A stretch of 16,582 nucleotides of DNA from an uncultured Dorea sp. (GCA_934307335.1 CAKRCL010000038.1:1-16582); one strand, 5' to 3'; shown: positions 1 through 7,717, numbered from the stretch's first letter. Numbers and translations: made by a program. The notes: generated from the sequence alone by a model not told the origin.

Positions 1-15
1 TATAGTAGATAACCG

Positions 16-24
16 TGATACAAT
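16..24 (+). promoter_or_regulatory. Extended -10 promoter element for the rpsF operon
   Basis: A TG-A-TACAAT extended -10 lies at 16-24, which would start transcription near 30 and leave a leader of about 80 nt before rpsF. The -35 region would fall at or beyond the left edge of the window and cannot be judged. An extended -10 can work without a good -35. The call rests on motif match and position only. Confidence 0.45.
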
Positions 25-50
25 ATTTTTCTGCCCATTTGAGGGTAGAA

Positions 51-97
51 TTCCTTGCTCCCACATAAGCGGGCGGGGGCCAAAAGACCAGAAGGAG
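51..97 (+). promoter_or_regulatory. rpsF leader fold sequestering the Shine-Dalgarno; candidate S6:S18 autoregulatory element
   Basis: TTCCTT (51-56) pairs with AAGGAG (92-97), burying the rpsF Shine-Dalgarno in the stem. Directly inside, GCTCCC (57-62) pairs with GGGGGC (75-80) in a six-base-pair helix with one G-T wobble and a 12-nt loop. This leaves 81-91 as a one-sided bulge between the two helices. Two stacked helices with an asymmetric bulge in front of rpsF fit the described S6:S18-binding leader motif, in which the S6-S18 complex represses its own operon. The pairing is seen directly. Assignment to that motif is inference, because no covariance model could be run. Confidence 0.5.
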
Positions 98-109
98 GTG
101 CAGGACGAC

Positions 110-397
110 ATGAATAAGTATGAATTAGCTGTTGTTGTCAGTGCAAAAATCGAAGATGACGAGAGAGCTCAGGTTATCGAGAAAGTAAAGGCTTTAGTAG
201 AGCGTTTCGGTGGCAAGATCTCTGACGTTGATGAGAGCGGTAAGAAGAGATTAGCTTACGAGATTCAGAAAATGAAAGAAGCATATTACTACTTCATCCA
301 CTTCGATGCTGAGGCTGATGTTCCAGGCGAGATCGAGCAGAGAATCCGCATTATGGACAATGTCATCAGATATTTATGCGTAAGACAGGAAGCATAA
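110..397 (+). CDS. rpsF: 30S ribosomal protein S6
   Basis: S6 binds the central domain of 16S rRNA in the small subunit platform as a heterodimer with S18, which is encoded two genes downstream. The 95-residue product opens MNKYELAVVV and carries the family's strand-helix pattern, including KKRLAYEIQKMKEAYYYFIHF in the middle and a C-terminal RIMDNVIRYLCVR. Length matches typical bacterial S6. ATG at 110 is chosen over the in-frame GTG at 98 because GGAGG (94-98) sits 11 nt ahead of the ATG and the GTG overlaps that ribosome binding site. It is the first gene of the rpsF-ssb-rpsR unit and probably subject to leader-mediated feedback. Confidence 0.96.
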   Translation: MNKYELAVVVSAKIEDDERAQVIEKVKALVERFGGKISDVDESGKKRLAYEIQKMKEAYYYFIHFDAEADVPGEIEQRIRIMDNVIRYLCVRQEA

Positions 398-418
398 TCA
401 GGAAGAAGAGGTAATTAT

Positions 419-880
419 ATGAATAAAGTTATTTTGATGGGACGCCTGACCAGAGATCCTGAAGTGAGATATTCACAAGGAGAAAGTTCTCTGGCTATCG
501 CGAGATATACGTTGGCAGTAGACAGAAGATTCAGACGTAATGGAGATGAACAGTCAGCTGACTTCATCGGATGCGTTGCGTTTGGAAAAAGCGCTGAGTT
601 CGCTGAGAAGTATTTCCGTCAGGGACTGAAGGTCATTGTGACCGGACGTATTCAGACAGGAAGCTACACGAACAAAGATGGACAGAAGGTATATACAACA
701 GACGTTGTAGTGGAAGATCAGGAATTTGCTGAGAGTAAAGCTACAAGTGATGCCAATGCAGGAAGATATTCCAATGCAGGTGGTTTCCAGCAGGCACCGG
801 CAACTGCGCCGGCAGCTGATGCAGGTGACGGCTTCATGAATATTCCGGATGGAATTGATGAAGAACTCCCATTTAACTAA
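419..880 (+). CDS. ssb: Single-stranded DNA-binding protein
   Basis: SSB coats single-stranded DNA during replication, repair and recombination and recruits partners through its C-terminal tip. The 153-residue product has an N-terminal OB-fold (about residues 1-105) beginning MNKVILMGRLTRDPEVRY, then a low-complexity Gln/Ala/Pro/Gly-rich linker and an acidic tip. The tip reads DEELPFN, so an Asn follows the usual final Pro-Phe. The ATG has a purine-rich GGAAGAAGAGG just upstream. The position between S6 and S18 genes is the standard Firmicutes arrangement and couples SSB supply to ribosomal protein expression. Function is certain; the extra terminal residue is the only oddity. Confidence 0.96.
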   Translation: MNKVILMGRLTRDPEVRYSQGESSLAIARYTLAVDRRFRRNGDEQSADFIGCVAFGKSAEFAEKYFRQGLKVIVTGRIQTGSYTNKDGQKVYTTDVVVEDQEFAESKATSDANAGRYSNAGGFQQAPATAPAADAGDGFMNIPDGIDEELPFN

Positions 881-925
881 GGTTCGTTGAATTTATAAGA
901 TTCAAAGTATTAGGAGGCAAATAAA

Positions 926-1192
926 ATGGCTTACGATAAAGCAGCTCGTCCAGAGGGCGGATTCAAGAGAAGAAATCCAGGACGCAGAAGAAAAAAAGTA
1001 TGCGTATTCTGTGGTAAAGAGAATAACGAGATCGATTACAAAGATGTAGCAAAGTTAAGAAAGTATGTTTCTGAGAGAGGAAAAATCCTTCCAAGAAGAA
1101 TTACAGGAAACTGTGCTAAACATCAGAGAGCTCTTACAGTAGCAATTAAGAGAGCTCGTCACGTTGCATTAATGCCATACGTGCAGGATTAA
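926..1192 (+). CDS. rpsR: 30S ribosomal protein S18, zinc-ribbon (C+) form
   Basis: S18 partners S6 on the 16S rRNA platform. The 88-residue product has a basic N-terminal arm ([12 protein letters not shown]) and the conserved core [25 protein letters not shown]. Cys26-x-x-Cys29 and Cys63-x-x-His66 form a likely zinc site, which marks the C+ version of S18; many bacteria carry C- paralogs lacking these residues. AGGAGG (912-917) is ideally placed before the ATG. It closes the rpsF operon and is followed by a strong intrinsic terminator. The zinc role is known for C+ ribosomal proteins; binding here is inferred from the residues. Confidence 0.97.
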   Translation: MAYDKAARPEGGFKRRNPGRRRKKVCVFCGKENNEIDYKDVAKLRKYVSERGKILPRRITGNCAKHQRALTVAIKRARHVALMPYVQD

Positions 1193-1209
1193 TTAATAGT
1201 TGATTATTG

Positions 1210-1241
1210 CCGTCACATTCAGATGAGTGTGGCGGTTTTTT
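1210..1241 (+). terminator. Intrinsic terminator of the rpsF-ssb-rpsR operon
   Basis: An 11-base-pair stem (1210-1220 with 1225-1235, including three G-T wobbles) closes on the loop AGAT. It is followed directly by six T residues at 1236-1241. It lies 18 nt after the rpsR stop. Confidence 0.92.
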
Positions 1242-1242
1242 G

Positions 1243-1271
1243 TATAATAGAAAATTGTATTTTCTATTATA
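1243..1271. repeat. Perfect 12-bp AT-rich inverted repeat
   Basis: TATAATAGAAAA (1243-1254) and its exact reverse complement TTTTCTATTATA (1260-1271) flank a 5-nt spacer. The repeat starts immediately after the T-tract of the rpsR terminator. It has no T-tract of its own, so it is not a standard second terminator. It could be a back-up 3' hairpin or a protein-binding dyad; nothing else identifies it. Confidence 0.75.
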
Positions 1272-1307
1272 TAAAAAGCCGCCGGTAGGATCGCATATAT
1301 ATTGAAA

Positions 1308-1336
1308 TAGACGTTACGGTAAAAGTGTGGTATGAT
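1308..1336 (+). promoter_or_regulatory. Likely promoter of the sugar nucleotidyltransferase gene
   Basis: TAGACG (1308-1313, four of six matches to the -35 consensus) is separated by 17 bp from TATGAT (1331-1336). An extended TG-G sits just before the -10. It lies after the rpsR terminator and about 70 bp before the start codon, so the downstream gene needs it. Confidence 0.6.
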
Positions 1337-1409
1337 TTTAACAAATGTGCAATTCAGCTAAGTGAAGTTTTGCGATTGTGAAAATGCAAATGGGAGGTAT
1401 AAGATAGAT

Positions 1410-2318
1410 ATGAAAAAACCAGTATTGGTAATTATGGCAGCGGGAATGGGAAGTCGTTATGGTGGACTGAAGCAGATTGATCCAGTAGATGCAAAAGGCC
1501 GCATTATCATGGATTTTTCTATTTTTGATGCGAAGCGTGCAGGATTTGATAAAGTAATATTTATCATCAAAAAAGAGCAGGAGGAGTTGTTTCGTGAGGC
1601 AGTGGGTGACCGCGTATCAGAATATATGGAGGTTGCCTATGCATATCAGGAGATTGATAACATTCCGGCAGGGTTTAAAGTCCCAGAGGGGAGAGTGAAG
1701 CCATGGGGGACTGCTCATGCAGTATATAGCTGTAAGGATATGATCGATGGACCATTTGTAGTGATCAATGCAGATGATTATTATGGAAGAGAAGCATTTA
1801 AACTCATTTTTGATTATCTGGAAAGTCATGAAGATGATGATAAATTCCGCTATACCATGGTAGGCTATAAGCTTTGCAATACAGTTACGGAAAATGGATA
1901 TGTATCTCGTGGTGTATGCGATATGAATGAGGCAGGGGAACTGATTAGTATTCATGAAAGAACACGTATTGAACAGCACGAGGACGGCATTGCTTATACA
2001 GAAGATGATGGTGTCAATTGGATCGGACTTGCAGATGATACAACAGTTTCTATGAATATGTGGGGATTTTCCAGAAGTATTCTCGATGAGATTGAAAAAG
2101 GATTCCCGGCATTTCTTGAAAAAGGCATTAAAGAGAATCCGATGAAATGTGAATACTATCTGCCGGGTGTTGTGAGTGATCTACTTGAAGAAAATCGTGC
2201 GACGGTTGCAGTTCTGAAGTCTTCAGATAAATGGTATGGTGTGACATATAAGGAAGATAAACCGGTGGTTATGGAAGCAATCCGTAAGATGGAAGAGGAA
2301 GGACTGTATCCGGCTTAA
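1410..2318 (+). CDS. Sugar-phosphate nucleotidyltransferase (NTP_transferase family)
   Basis: This cytoplasmic enzyme is expected to join a nucleoside triphosphate to a sugar 1-phosphate, giving an NDP-sugar and pyrophosphate. The 302-residue product opens with the nucleotide-binding signature AAGMGSRYGGLKQ (residues 10-22). It has KPWGTAHAV (97-105) for base and sugar contacts, and VINADDYYG with the metal-site aspartates near 122-123. ATG at 1410 is chosen because GGGAGGT (1392-1398) precedes it; an upstream in-frame GTG at 1362 would add 16 residues that do not fit the family. The neighbour galE suggests UDP-sugar metabolism, but the true nucleotide and sugar cannot be read from sequence. 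It is not an obvious standard GalU. Confidence 0.85.
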   Translation: MKKPVLVIMAAGMGSRYGGLKQIDPVDAKGRIIMDFSIFDAKRAGFDKVIFIIKKEQEELFREAVGDRVSEYMEVAYAYQEIDNIPAGFKVPEGRVKPWGTAHAVYSCKDMIDGPFVVINADDYYGREAFKLIFDYLESHEDDDKFRYTMVGYKLCNTVTENGYVSRGVCDMNEAGELISIHERTRIEQHEDGIAYTEDDGVNWIGLADDTTVSMNMWGFSRSILDEIEKGFPAFLEKGIKENPMKCEYYLPGVVSDLLEENRATVAVLKSSDKWYGVTYKEDKPVVMEAIRKMEEEGLYPA

Positions 2319-2361
2319 AAAAGATTTAACAAACTCATTAGGAGAATCAATGTTCGGTGAG

Positions 2362-2390
2362 TTGAAGAAGTGACAGCTAAGTGCTATAAT
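2362..2390 (+). promoter_or_regulatory. Likely promoter of the galE-gdpP-rplI-dnaB run
   Basis: TTGAAG (2362-2367) and a perfect TATAAT (2385-2390) are separated by 17 bp. Transcription would start near 2397, giving a leader of about 84 nt before galE. No clear terminator separates this from the upstream nucleotidyltransferase gene, so readthrough is also possible. Confidence 0.72.
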
Positions 2391-2480
2391 AAGGCAAAGT
2401 CGGAGAGGTAATAAAATCTGATGAAAGTAAGAAAACAGTAGGATAATAATAACCAAGGTTTTTATATGGAGGAAATTAAG

Positions 2481-3500
2481 ATGGCAAAAATATTAATTAC
2501 AGGTGGGGCAGGATATATTGGAAGTCATACAGCGTTAGAACTTTTGAAAGAGGGTTATGAGGTAGTTGTGTATGATAATCTCTGTAACTCATCTCAGGAA
2601 TCCATGAAACGTGTAGAAGAACTTGCGGGTAAAAAAATTACATTTTACGAAGGCGATATTTTGGATGAAGGGACACTGAAGACAATGTTCGAGAAAGAAC
2701 AGATAGATGCGGTTATTCATTGCGCTGCATTGAAGGCTGTAGGCGAATCTGTAAGAAAACCACTGGAATATTATCATAATAATATAACAGGAACACTGAC
2801 TCTTATGAAGGTGATGCGTGAAGTAGGCGTGAAGAATATTGTATTCAGCTCTTCTGCAACTGTCTATGGAAGTCCGGAGACTATGCCGATCACAGAGGAG
2901 TGTCCGAAAGGTCAGTGCACGAATCCATACGGATGGACAAAATCTATGATGGAGCAGATTATGACAGATGTTCAGGCCGCAGATCCAGAGTGGAATGTAG
3001 TATTGCTTCGTTACTTTAACCCGGTCGGAGCTCATGAGAGTGGACGTATCGGAGAGGATCCAAAGGGAATCCCGAACAATCTGATGCCATATATTTCTCA
3101 GGTAGCTGTTGGAAAACTTGAAAAATTAGGTGTATTTGGAGACGACTATGATACACCGGACGGTACCGGTGTGCGAGATTATATCCATGTTGTGGATCTG
3201 GCAATTGGACACGTAAAAGCAATCAAATACATTTTCTCTAACCCGGGACTGGATGTTATTAACCTTGGAACGGGAGTTGGATATTCTGTATTAGATATGG
3301 TAAAAGCGTTCAGTAAAGCTTGTGGAAAAGAGATTCCATATGAGATAAAACCAAGACGTGAAGGAGATATTGCAATGTGTTATGCAGATCCTTCAAAAGC
3401 AGCTAAAGTACTTGGCTGGAAAGCTGAGAGAGGACTTGAACAGATGTGTGCGGATGCATGGAACTGGCAGTCACAGAACCCGGAGGGTTATAGAGGTTAA
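2481..3500 (+). CDS. galE: UDP-glucose 4-epimerase
   Basis: GalE interconverts UDP-glucose and UDP-galactose using tightly bound NAD, serving the Leloir pathway and supplying UDP-galactose for envelope polysaccharides. The product is an extended short-chain dehydrogenase/reductase of 339 residues, matching the usual size. It has the Rossmann [10 protein letters not shown] near the N-terminus, SSSATVYG (123-130) and the catalytic pair Tyr150 and Lys154 in NPYGWTK. NLGTG and the C-terminal [16 protein letters not shown] and [12 protein letters not shown] blocks are typical. ATG at 2481 is chosen because GGAGG (2468-2472) lies 8 nt upstream and overlaps an in-frame ATG at 2466. Its stop lies 5 nt before gdpP. 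Confidence 0.95.
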   Translation: MAKILITGGAGYIGSHTALELLKEGYEVVVYDNLCNSSQESMKRVEELAGKKITFYEGDILDEGTLKTMFEKEQIDAVIHCAALKAVGESVRKPLEYYHNNITGTLTLMKVMREVGVKNIVFSSSATVYGSPETMPITEECPKGQCTNPYGWTKSMMEQIMTDVQAADPEWNVVLLRYFNPVGAHESGRIGEDPKGIPNNLMPYISQVAVGKLEKLGVFGDDYDTPDGTGVRDYIHVVDLAIGHVKAIKYIFSNPGLDVINLGTGVGYSVLDMVKAFSKACGKEIPYEIKPRREGDIAMCYADPSKAAKVLGWKAERGLEQMCADAWNWQSQNPEGYRG

Positions 3501-3505
3501 AAAGT

Positions 3506-5572
3506 ATGAATGAGAGCTTGAGCAAAAAGCGCAAGGCACATATTAGTGGCAGACTGAAGAATTATATGCGCTGGCCGATCGTGATGGCGGTCATGCTTCT
3601 TATATTGAGTATATGGATTTATCGCATAGATATGAAAGCCGGCATTGTTATGCTGCTTTTTATGCTGATTAATATAGTGGGAATCAGTATTCTGTATATG
3701 TACAGCAGAACGTTGATCATGAAGGATTTGATAGAATTTGCGGCTCAGTATGGTGTTGTGCAAAATACACTTTTGAAAGAGTTGTCTATTCCATATGCAA
3801 TTCTTTTGGAAAACGGACAGCTTTTGTGGATGAATGTCCAATTTGAGCGGTTGTTTGGGGATAAAGCGCAGAAAGATAAATATCTGAGCAGGTATATACC
3901 AGAGTTGAACAGCAGCATTTTCCCAAAAGAGGAGAATGATGTGGTAGAGATGGATGTCTATTATGAAGACCGGGAATATAAGGCGGAACTTAGAAGAGTA
4001 TCTGTGGAGGGATTCAGTGAGACAGAACAATTGTTGGAGCTGCCTGAGGAGAGGGAGTATTTTATTGCGGTTTATCTCCAGGATGTAACCGAGTTAAACC
4101 GATATATTAAAGAAAATGAAGAGCAGCGTCTGGTTGCAGGACTTGTTTATATTGACAATTATGATGAAGTTATGAACAGTGTTGAAGAAGTCAGACAGTC
4201 ATTGCTTGTAGCATTGGTGGATCGTAAGATCAATCAGTATATTGCAAAAGCAGACGGAATTGTGAAGAAGACAGAAACGGACAAATATTTCATTGCTTTG
4301 AAGAAACAGGAATTTAAGCGACTTGAGGAGGATAAGTTCTCACTTCTTGAAGATGTAAAGACTGTTAATATTGGAAATCAGATTCCGTTGACACTTAGCA
4401 TTGGTCTGGGACTCAGTGCAGGCAATTATTCACAGAGCTATAATTATGCCCGTGTTGCCATTGATCTTGCTCTCGCCAGAGGTGGTGACCAGGCTGTAAT
4501 CAAAGACTGCCATGGTATCACATATTATGGTGGTAAGCGAGAGATGACTTCGAAGAATACCCGCGTCAAAGCCCGTGTTAAAGCGGAGGCTTTGAGAGAG
4601 TATATTACGGTCAATGACAAGATTTTTGTTATGGGACATATGATGACAGATGTAGATTCCTTTGGAGCAGCAATCGGTATCTGTCGTGCAGCGAATGCGC
4701 TTGGTAAAAAAGCGAATGTAGTAATCAATGAGGTTTCAGCTTCATTAAGACCACTTTACAATATGTATATTGACAATCCGGCTTATCCGGATGATCTGTT
4801 CCTGACATCGGAACAGGCATTGAACCTGGCTGGTGACAATGCCATGGTCGTGGTTGTAGATACGAATCGGCCAAAGATGGTAGAATGTGAAGAACTTTTG
4901 TATCTGGCCAAGACAGTTGTTGTACTGGATCATCACAGACAAAGCAGTGACAGTATTGATAATGCACTGTTGTCCTATATCGAACCATATGCTTCATCAG
5001 CGTGCGAGATGGTATCAGAGATACTTCAGTATATTGTGGATGACATTCAGATTCCCAATCTGGAGGCAAGTAGTATGTATGCCGGCATCATGATTGACAC
5101 AAATAGTTTTATGAACCGTACCGGAGTACGTACATTTGAAGCAGCGGCATTTTTAAGAAGATGTGGTGCAGATATTACGCTTGTGCGCAAGATGTTCAGA
5201 GATGATATGGAAGGTTACCGCGCGAAGGCAGCGATTATTAGTAGCGCAGAAGTATATCAGAAGAAATTTGCAATCGCTACAGGAGTGAATCTTCATGTGG
5301 AGAGTCCGACCATTATTGGAGCGCAGGCAGCAAATGAGCTTTTGGATATCAGTGAGATAAAAGCATCCTTTGTATTGACAGAATATAATGGAAGGATTTA
5401 TGTAAGTGCGCGTTCTATTGACGAAGTCAATGTTCAAGTCATTATGGAAAAATTGGGTGGCGGTGGTCACATGAATGCTTCAGGAGCACAGTTTAATCAC
5501 ACGGATATGGATGAGGCAGTTGCATGCCTGAAGCAGGTTCTGGATGATATGATAAAAGAAGGAGATATATAG
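3506..5572 (+). CDS. gdpP: GdpP-type c-di-AMP phosphodiesterase (membrane DHH/DHHA1 protein)
   Basis: GdpP hydrolyses cyclic di-AMP to pApA, so it affects potassium and osmotic balance and cell-wall stress responses. The 688-residue product has two N-terminal membrane helices (about 22-39 and 45-66), a PAS-like region (about 80-195) and a degenerate GGDEF domain (about 205-335) without a GGDEF signature. The DHH-DHHA1 phosphoesterase part follows. Metal-site residues visible are His378, Asp382 and Asp384 (GHMMTDVDS), Asp475-His476-His477 and Asp531; GGGGH (651-655) marks DHHA1. A short AGAGG spanning the galE stop serves as ribosome binding site. It is followed after 2 nt by rplI, the usual partner order, but upstream it is joined to galE. 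Confidence 0.93.
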   Translation: MNESLSKKRKAHISGRLKNYMRWPIVMAVMLLILSIWIYRIDMKAGIVMLLFMLINIVGISILYMYSRTLIMKDLIEFAAQYGVVQNTLLKELSIPYAILLENGQLLWMNVQFERLFGDKAQKDKYLSRYIPELNSSIFPKEENDVVEMDVYYEDREYKAELRRVSVEGFSETEQLLELPEEREYFIAVYLQDVTELNRYIKENEEQRLVAGLVYIDNYDEVMNSVEEVRQSLLVALVDRKINQYIAKADGIVKKTETDKYFIALKKQEFKRLEEDKFSLLEDVKTVNIGNQIPLTLSIGLGLSAGNYSQSYNYARVAIDLALARGGDQAVIKDCHGITYYGGKREMTSKNTRVKARVKAEALREYITVNDKIFVMGHMMTDVDSFGAAIGICRAANALGKKANVVINEVSASLRPLYNMYIDNPAYPDDLFLTSEQALNLAGDNAMVVVVDTNRPKMVECEELLYLAKTVVVLDHHRQSSDSIDNALLSYIEPYASSACEMVSEILQYIVDDIQIPNLEASSMYAGIMIDTNSFMNRTGVRTFEAAAFLRRCGADITLVRKMFRDDMEGYRAKAAIISSAEVYQKKFAIATGVNLHVESPTIIGAQAANELLDISEIKASFVLTEYNGRIYVSARSIDEVNVQVIMEKLGGGGHMNASGAQFNHTDMDEAVACLKQVLDDMIKEGDI

Positions 5573-5574
5573 GC

Positions 5575-6024
5575 ATGAAGGTTATTTTGAAAGAAGATGT
5601 AAAAGCCCTTGGGAAAAAAGGGGATGTAGTAGAGGTCAGTGACGGATATGCGAGAAACTTTATCTTGAAGACAGGAAAAGGTGTTGAAGCAAATGGAAAG
5701 AATTTAAATGATCTGAAGTTGAAAAAAGCAAATGACGATAAAGTAGCACAGGAGCATTATGAGGCTGCTGTAGAACTTGGAAAGAAAATCGAAGAAGGAA
5801 AGATACAGGTTTCCATCAAAACAGGAGAAGGCGGAAAAGTGTTTGGCTCGGTATCTTCTAAGGAAATCGCAACTGAGGTAAAGGCTCAGCTTGGACTTGA
5901 AATCGATAAAAAGAAGGTTCAGTTAAAAGATACGATTAAAACGCTTGGAACACATAATGTCCCAATCAAATTACATCCGAAGGTAACAGCAGAACTGAAA
6001 GTTGTTGTAACAGAGGAAGCTTAG
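5575..6024 (+). CDS. rplI: 50S ribosomal protein L9
   Basis: L9 binds 23S rRNA at the base of the L1 stalk and helps keep the reading frame. The 149-residue product matches the family length. It begins MKVILKEDVKALGKKGDVVEV, with the conserved DGYARNFILKTGKG of the N-terminal RNA-binding domain. A long lysine/glutamate-rich connecting helix follows (about 45-78), then a C-terminal domain with GEGGKVFGSVSSKEIA. The ATG is 2 nt after the gdpP stop and uses AAGGAG inside the gdpP end. dnaB follows after 13 nt. The gdpP-rplI-dnaB order is conserved across Firmicutes. Confidence 0.97.
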   Translation: MKVILKEDVKALGKKGDVVEVSDGYARNFILKTGKGVEANGKNLNDLKLKKANDDKVAQEHYEAAVELGKKIEEGKIQVSIKTGEGGKVFGSVSSKEIATEVKAQLGLEIDKKKVQLKDTIKTLGTHNVPIKLHPKVTAELKVVVTEEA

Positions 6025-6037
6025 GAGGAAACTGTAC

Positions 6038-7378
6038 ATGGAAGAGGCACTCATAAAGCGGGTGATGCCCCACAGTGTCGAGGCGGAACAGTCAGTAGTC
6101 GGTGCCATGCTTATGGATAAAGATGCGATTACAACAGCTTCCGAGATTATTAGTGGACAGGATTTTTACCAGACATCCTACGGAGTAGTATTTGACTCTA
6201 TGGTAGAGCTTTTTAATGAGGGAAAGCCGGTCGATCTGGTCACGCTTCAGGAAAGACTGAAGGAAAAGGATGTACCGCCGGAGATTTCCAGTCTGGAGTT
6301 CGTAAGAGATCTGGTCAATGCAGTTCCGACTTCTGCAAATGTAAAGTATTATGCTGAAATTGTGGCAGACAAAGCGATGATGCGTAAGCTTATCAAATTG
6401 ACAGAAGAGATTGCGAATACATGTTATGTCGGAAAGGAACCGCTCCCGGCAATTATGGAACAGACAGAAAAATCTGTATTTGAACTGCTTCAGCATCGCA
6501 ATACAGGAGATTATGTTCCGATTAAAGATGTTGTATTGAATGCATTGGAACGAATCGAGAAGGCTTCTAAGAATAAAGGGACAGTTACGGGAATCCCAAC
6601 AGGCTTTATTGATCTGGATTATAAGCTGTCCGGACTTCAGCCATCTGATCTGATTCTGGTAGCGGCCCGTCCTTCTATGGGTAAGACAGCATTTGTATTA
6701 AATATTGCTCAGTATGTAGCATTCAAGAAAGATAAAGGTGTTGCGATATTCAGTCTTGAGATGTCAAAGGAACAGCTTGTAAACCGTATGTTTTCTTTGG
6801 AATCCCAAGTAGATGCGCAGGCGCTCAGAACTGGTAATCTGAAAGATTCTGAGTGGGAAAAACTGATTGAAGGAGCAGGAATCATTGGAAAATCTCATCT
6901 GGTCATAGATGATACGCCGGGTATTTCTGTATCAGAACTGCGTTCGAAATGTAGAAAATATAAATTAGAACAAGATCTTCAGCTTATCATTATCGACTAT
7001 TTGCAGTTGATGAGTGGAAGTGTGGGCGGAAAATCGGAATCCCGGCAACAGGAGATTTCTGAAATTTCCCGTTCACTGAAAGCTTTAGCAAGAGAGCTGA
7101 ATGTACCGGTCATTGCATTGTCACAGCTTAGCCGTGCAGTTGAGTCCAGACCGGATAAAAGACCAATGCTTTCAGACCTTCGTGAGTCCGGAGCTATTGA
7201 GCAGGATGCCGACGTTGTTATGTTCATTTATCGTGATGAATATTATAATAAAGATTCAGAATTTAAAAAGCAGGCCGAGATTATCATTGCAAAACAGAGA
7301 AACGGTCCGGTAGGGACCGTTAATCTGGCTTGGCTTGGTGAATATACGAAGTTTGCAAATTTAAGCAGGCAGGAATAG
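6038..7378 (+). CDS. dnaB: Replicative DNA helicase DnaB
   Basis: DnaB is the hexameric 5'-3' helicase that unwinds DNA at the replication fork and contacts primase and the loader. The 446-residue product has an N-terminal helical collar (about 1-110), a linker and a RecA-like C-terminal motor. Walker A is RPSMGKT (211-217), Walker B includes LIIIDYLQLM with Asp320, SLEMS lies between them, and the C-terminal LSQLSRAVE and SDLRESGAIEQDADVV blocks are intact. There is no intein. AGGAGG ahead of the ATG is strong. Its 3' end overlaps the convergent gene on the other strand by 18 bp, and no clear terminator follows. Confidence 0.97.
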   Translation: MEEALIKRVMPHSVEAEQSVVGAMLMDKDAITTASEIISGQDFYQTSYGVVFDSMVELFNEGKPVDLVTLQERLKEKDVPPEISSLEFVRDLVNAVPTSANVKYYAEIVADKAMMRKLIKLTEEIANTCYVGKEPLPAIMEQTEKSVFELLQHRNTGDYVPIKDVVLNALERIEKASKNKGTVTGIPTGFIDLDYKLSGLQPSDLILVAARPSMGKTAFVLNIAQYVAFKKDKGVAIFSLEMSKEQLVNRMFSLESQVDAQALRTGNLKDSEWEKLIEGAGIIGKSHLVIDDTPGISVSELRSKCRKYKLEQDLQLIIIDYLQLMSGSVGGKSESRQQEISEISRSLKALARELNVPVIALSQLSRAVESRPDKRPMLSDLRESGAIEQDADVVMFIYRDEYYNKDSEFKKQAEIIIAKQRNGPVGTVNLAWLGEYTKFANLSRQE

Positions 7379-7717
7379 TCTTTTCAGCCTGCGGACAGGG
7401 CCAGCTTCAGAAGCAGCTTTCCGGTAGGATTGCTGTTGTCTGATCAGCTGGTCTATTTTTTTGAATTGTTCTTCTTCCTGGCGTTCTTTTGCATCCAACA
7501 GGAAAGACATTTCTTTGCTGAACATCTGAAGCAGAACCTCGTTGTTATTCTCCAACATTCTTTTCATATGTAATTGTTCGCGTGTGCGGCGGATATCCGG
7601 AATGACTGCTTTGAGTTCTTCAAAGGGAACTCCCTGATCGTAAAGTTCTTTGATGCAGCCGTAAAGTCGTGCGTCATCCCGGGTTTCTTTCTTTAGCAGT
7701 TCCAGAGCATTGCTCAT
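7361..7717 (-). CDS. Small charged helical protein of unknown function
   Basis: I do not recognise this 118-residue protein. It is highly charged with no signal peptide or membrane segment. The N-terminal part (1-35) reads as helices with an EELKAVIPDIRRTREQL stretch after it, and about 45-95 is Glu/Gln/Lys-rich and likely coiled coil (ERQEEEQFKKIDQLIRQQQS). The C-terminus is basic (RRLKRLFLPA). The start has AAGGGGG (7725-7731) in front of it. A TATAAT lies on the minus strand at 7737-7732, but transcription from it would start inside the ribosome binding site, so the real promoter is unclear. The 3' end overlaps dnaB convergently by 18 bp. Translation looks real because of the length and ribosome binding site. 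Confidence 0.68.
   Translation of the reverse strand: MSNALELLKKETRDDARLYGCIKELYDQGVPFEELKAVIPDIRRTREQLHMKRMLENNNEVLLQMFSKEMSFLLDAKERQEEEQFKKIDQLIRQQQSYRKAASEAGPVRRLKRLFLPA
7365..7392. repeat. Small inverted repeat spanning the convergent gene ends
   Basis: GCAGGC (7365-7370) and GCCTGC (7387-7392) are exact reverse complements flanking the dnaB stop codon. On the minus strand TTAAATTT follows the stem, a weak U-tract, so it could act as a poor terminator for the minus-strand gene. No T-tract follows on the plus strand. Confidence 0.35.

Noticed and set aside
2332..2363. Terminator between the nucleotidyltransferase gene and galE
   Set aside because: Only a 6-bp AACTCA/TGAGTT repeat with a 20-nt loop is present, with no T-tract.
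2421..2441. Possible six-codon leader peptide (MKVRKQ) before galE
   Set aside because: The upstream GGAGAGG is loosely spaced, there is no attenuator hairpin after it, and no amino-acid bias that would suggest attenuation.
3497..4030. 177-codon minus-strand frame opposite the gdpP start
   Set aside because: It is antisense to the membrane and PAS part of gdpP, with no ribosome binding site and a low-complexity His/Ile/Gln-rich product.
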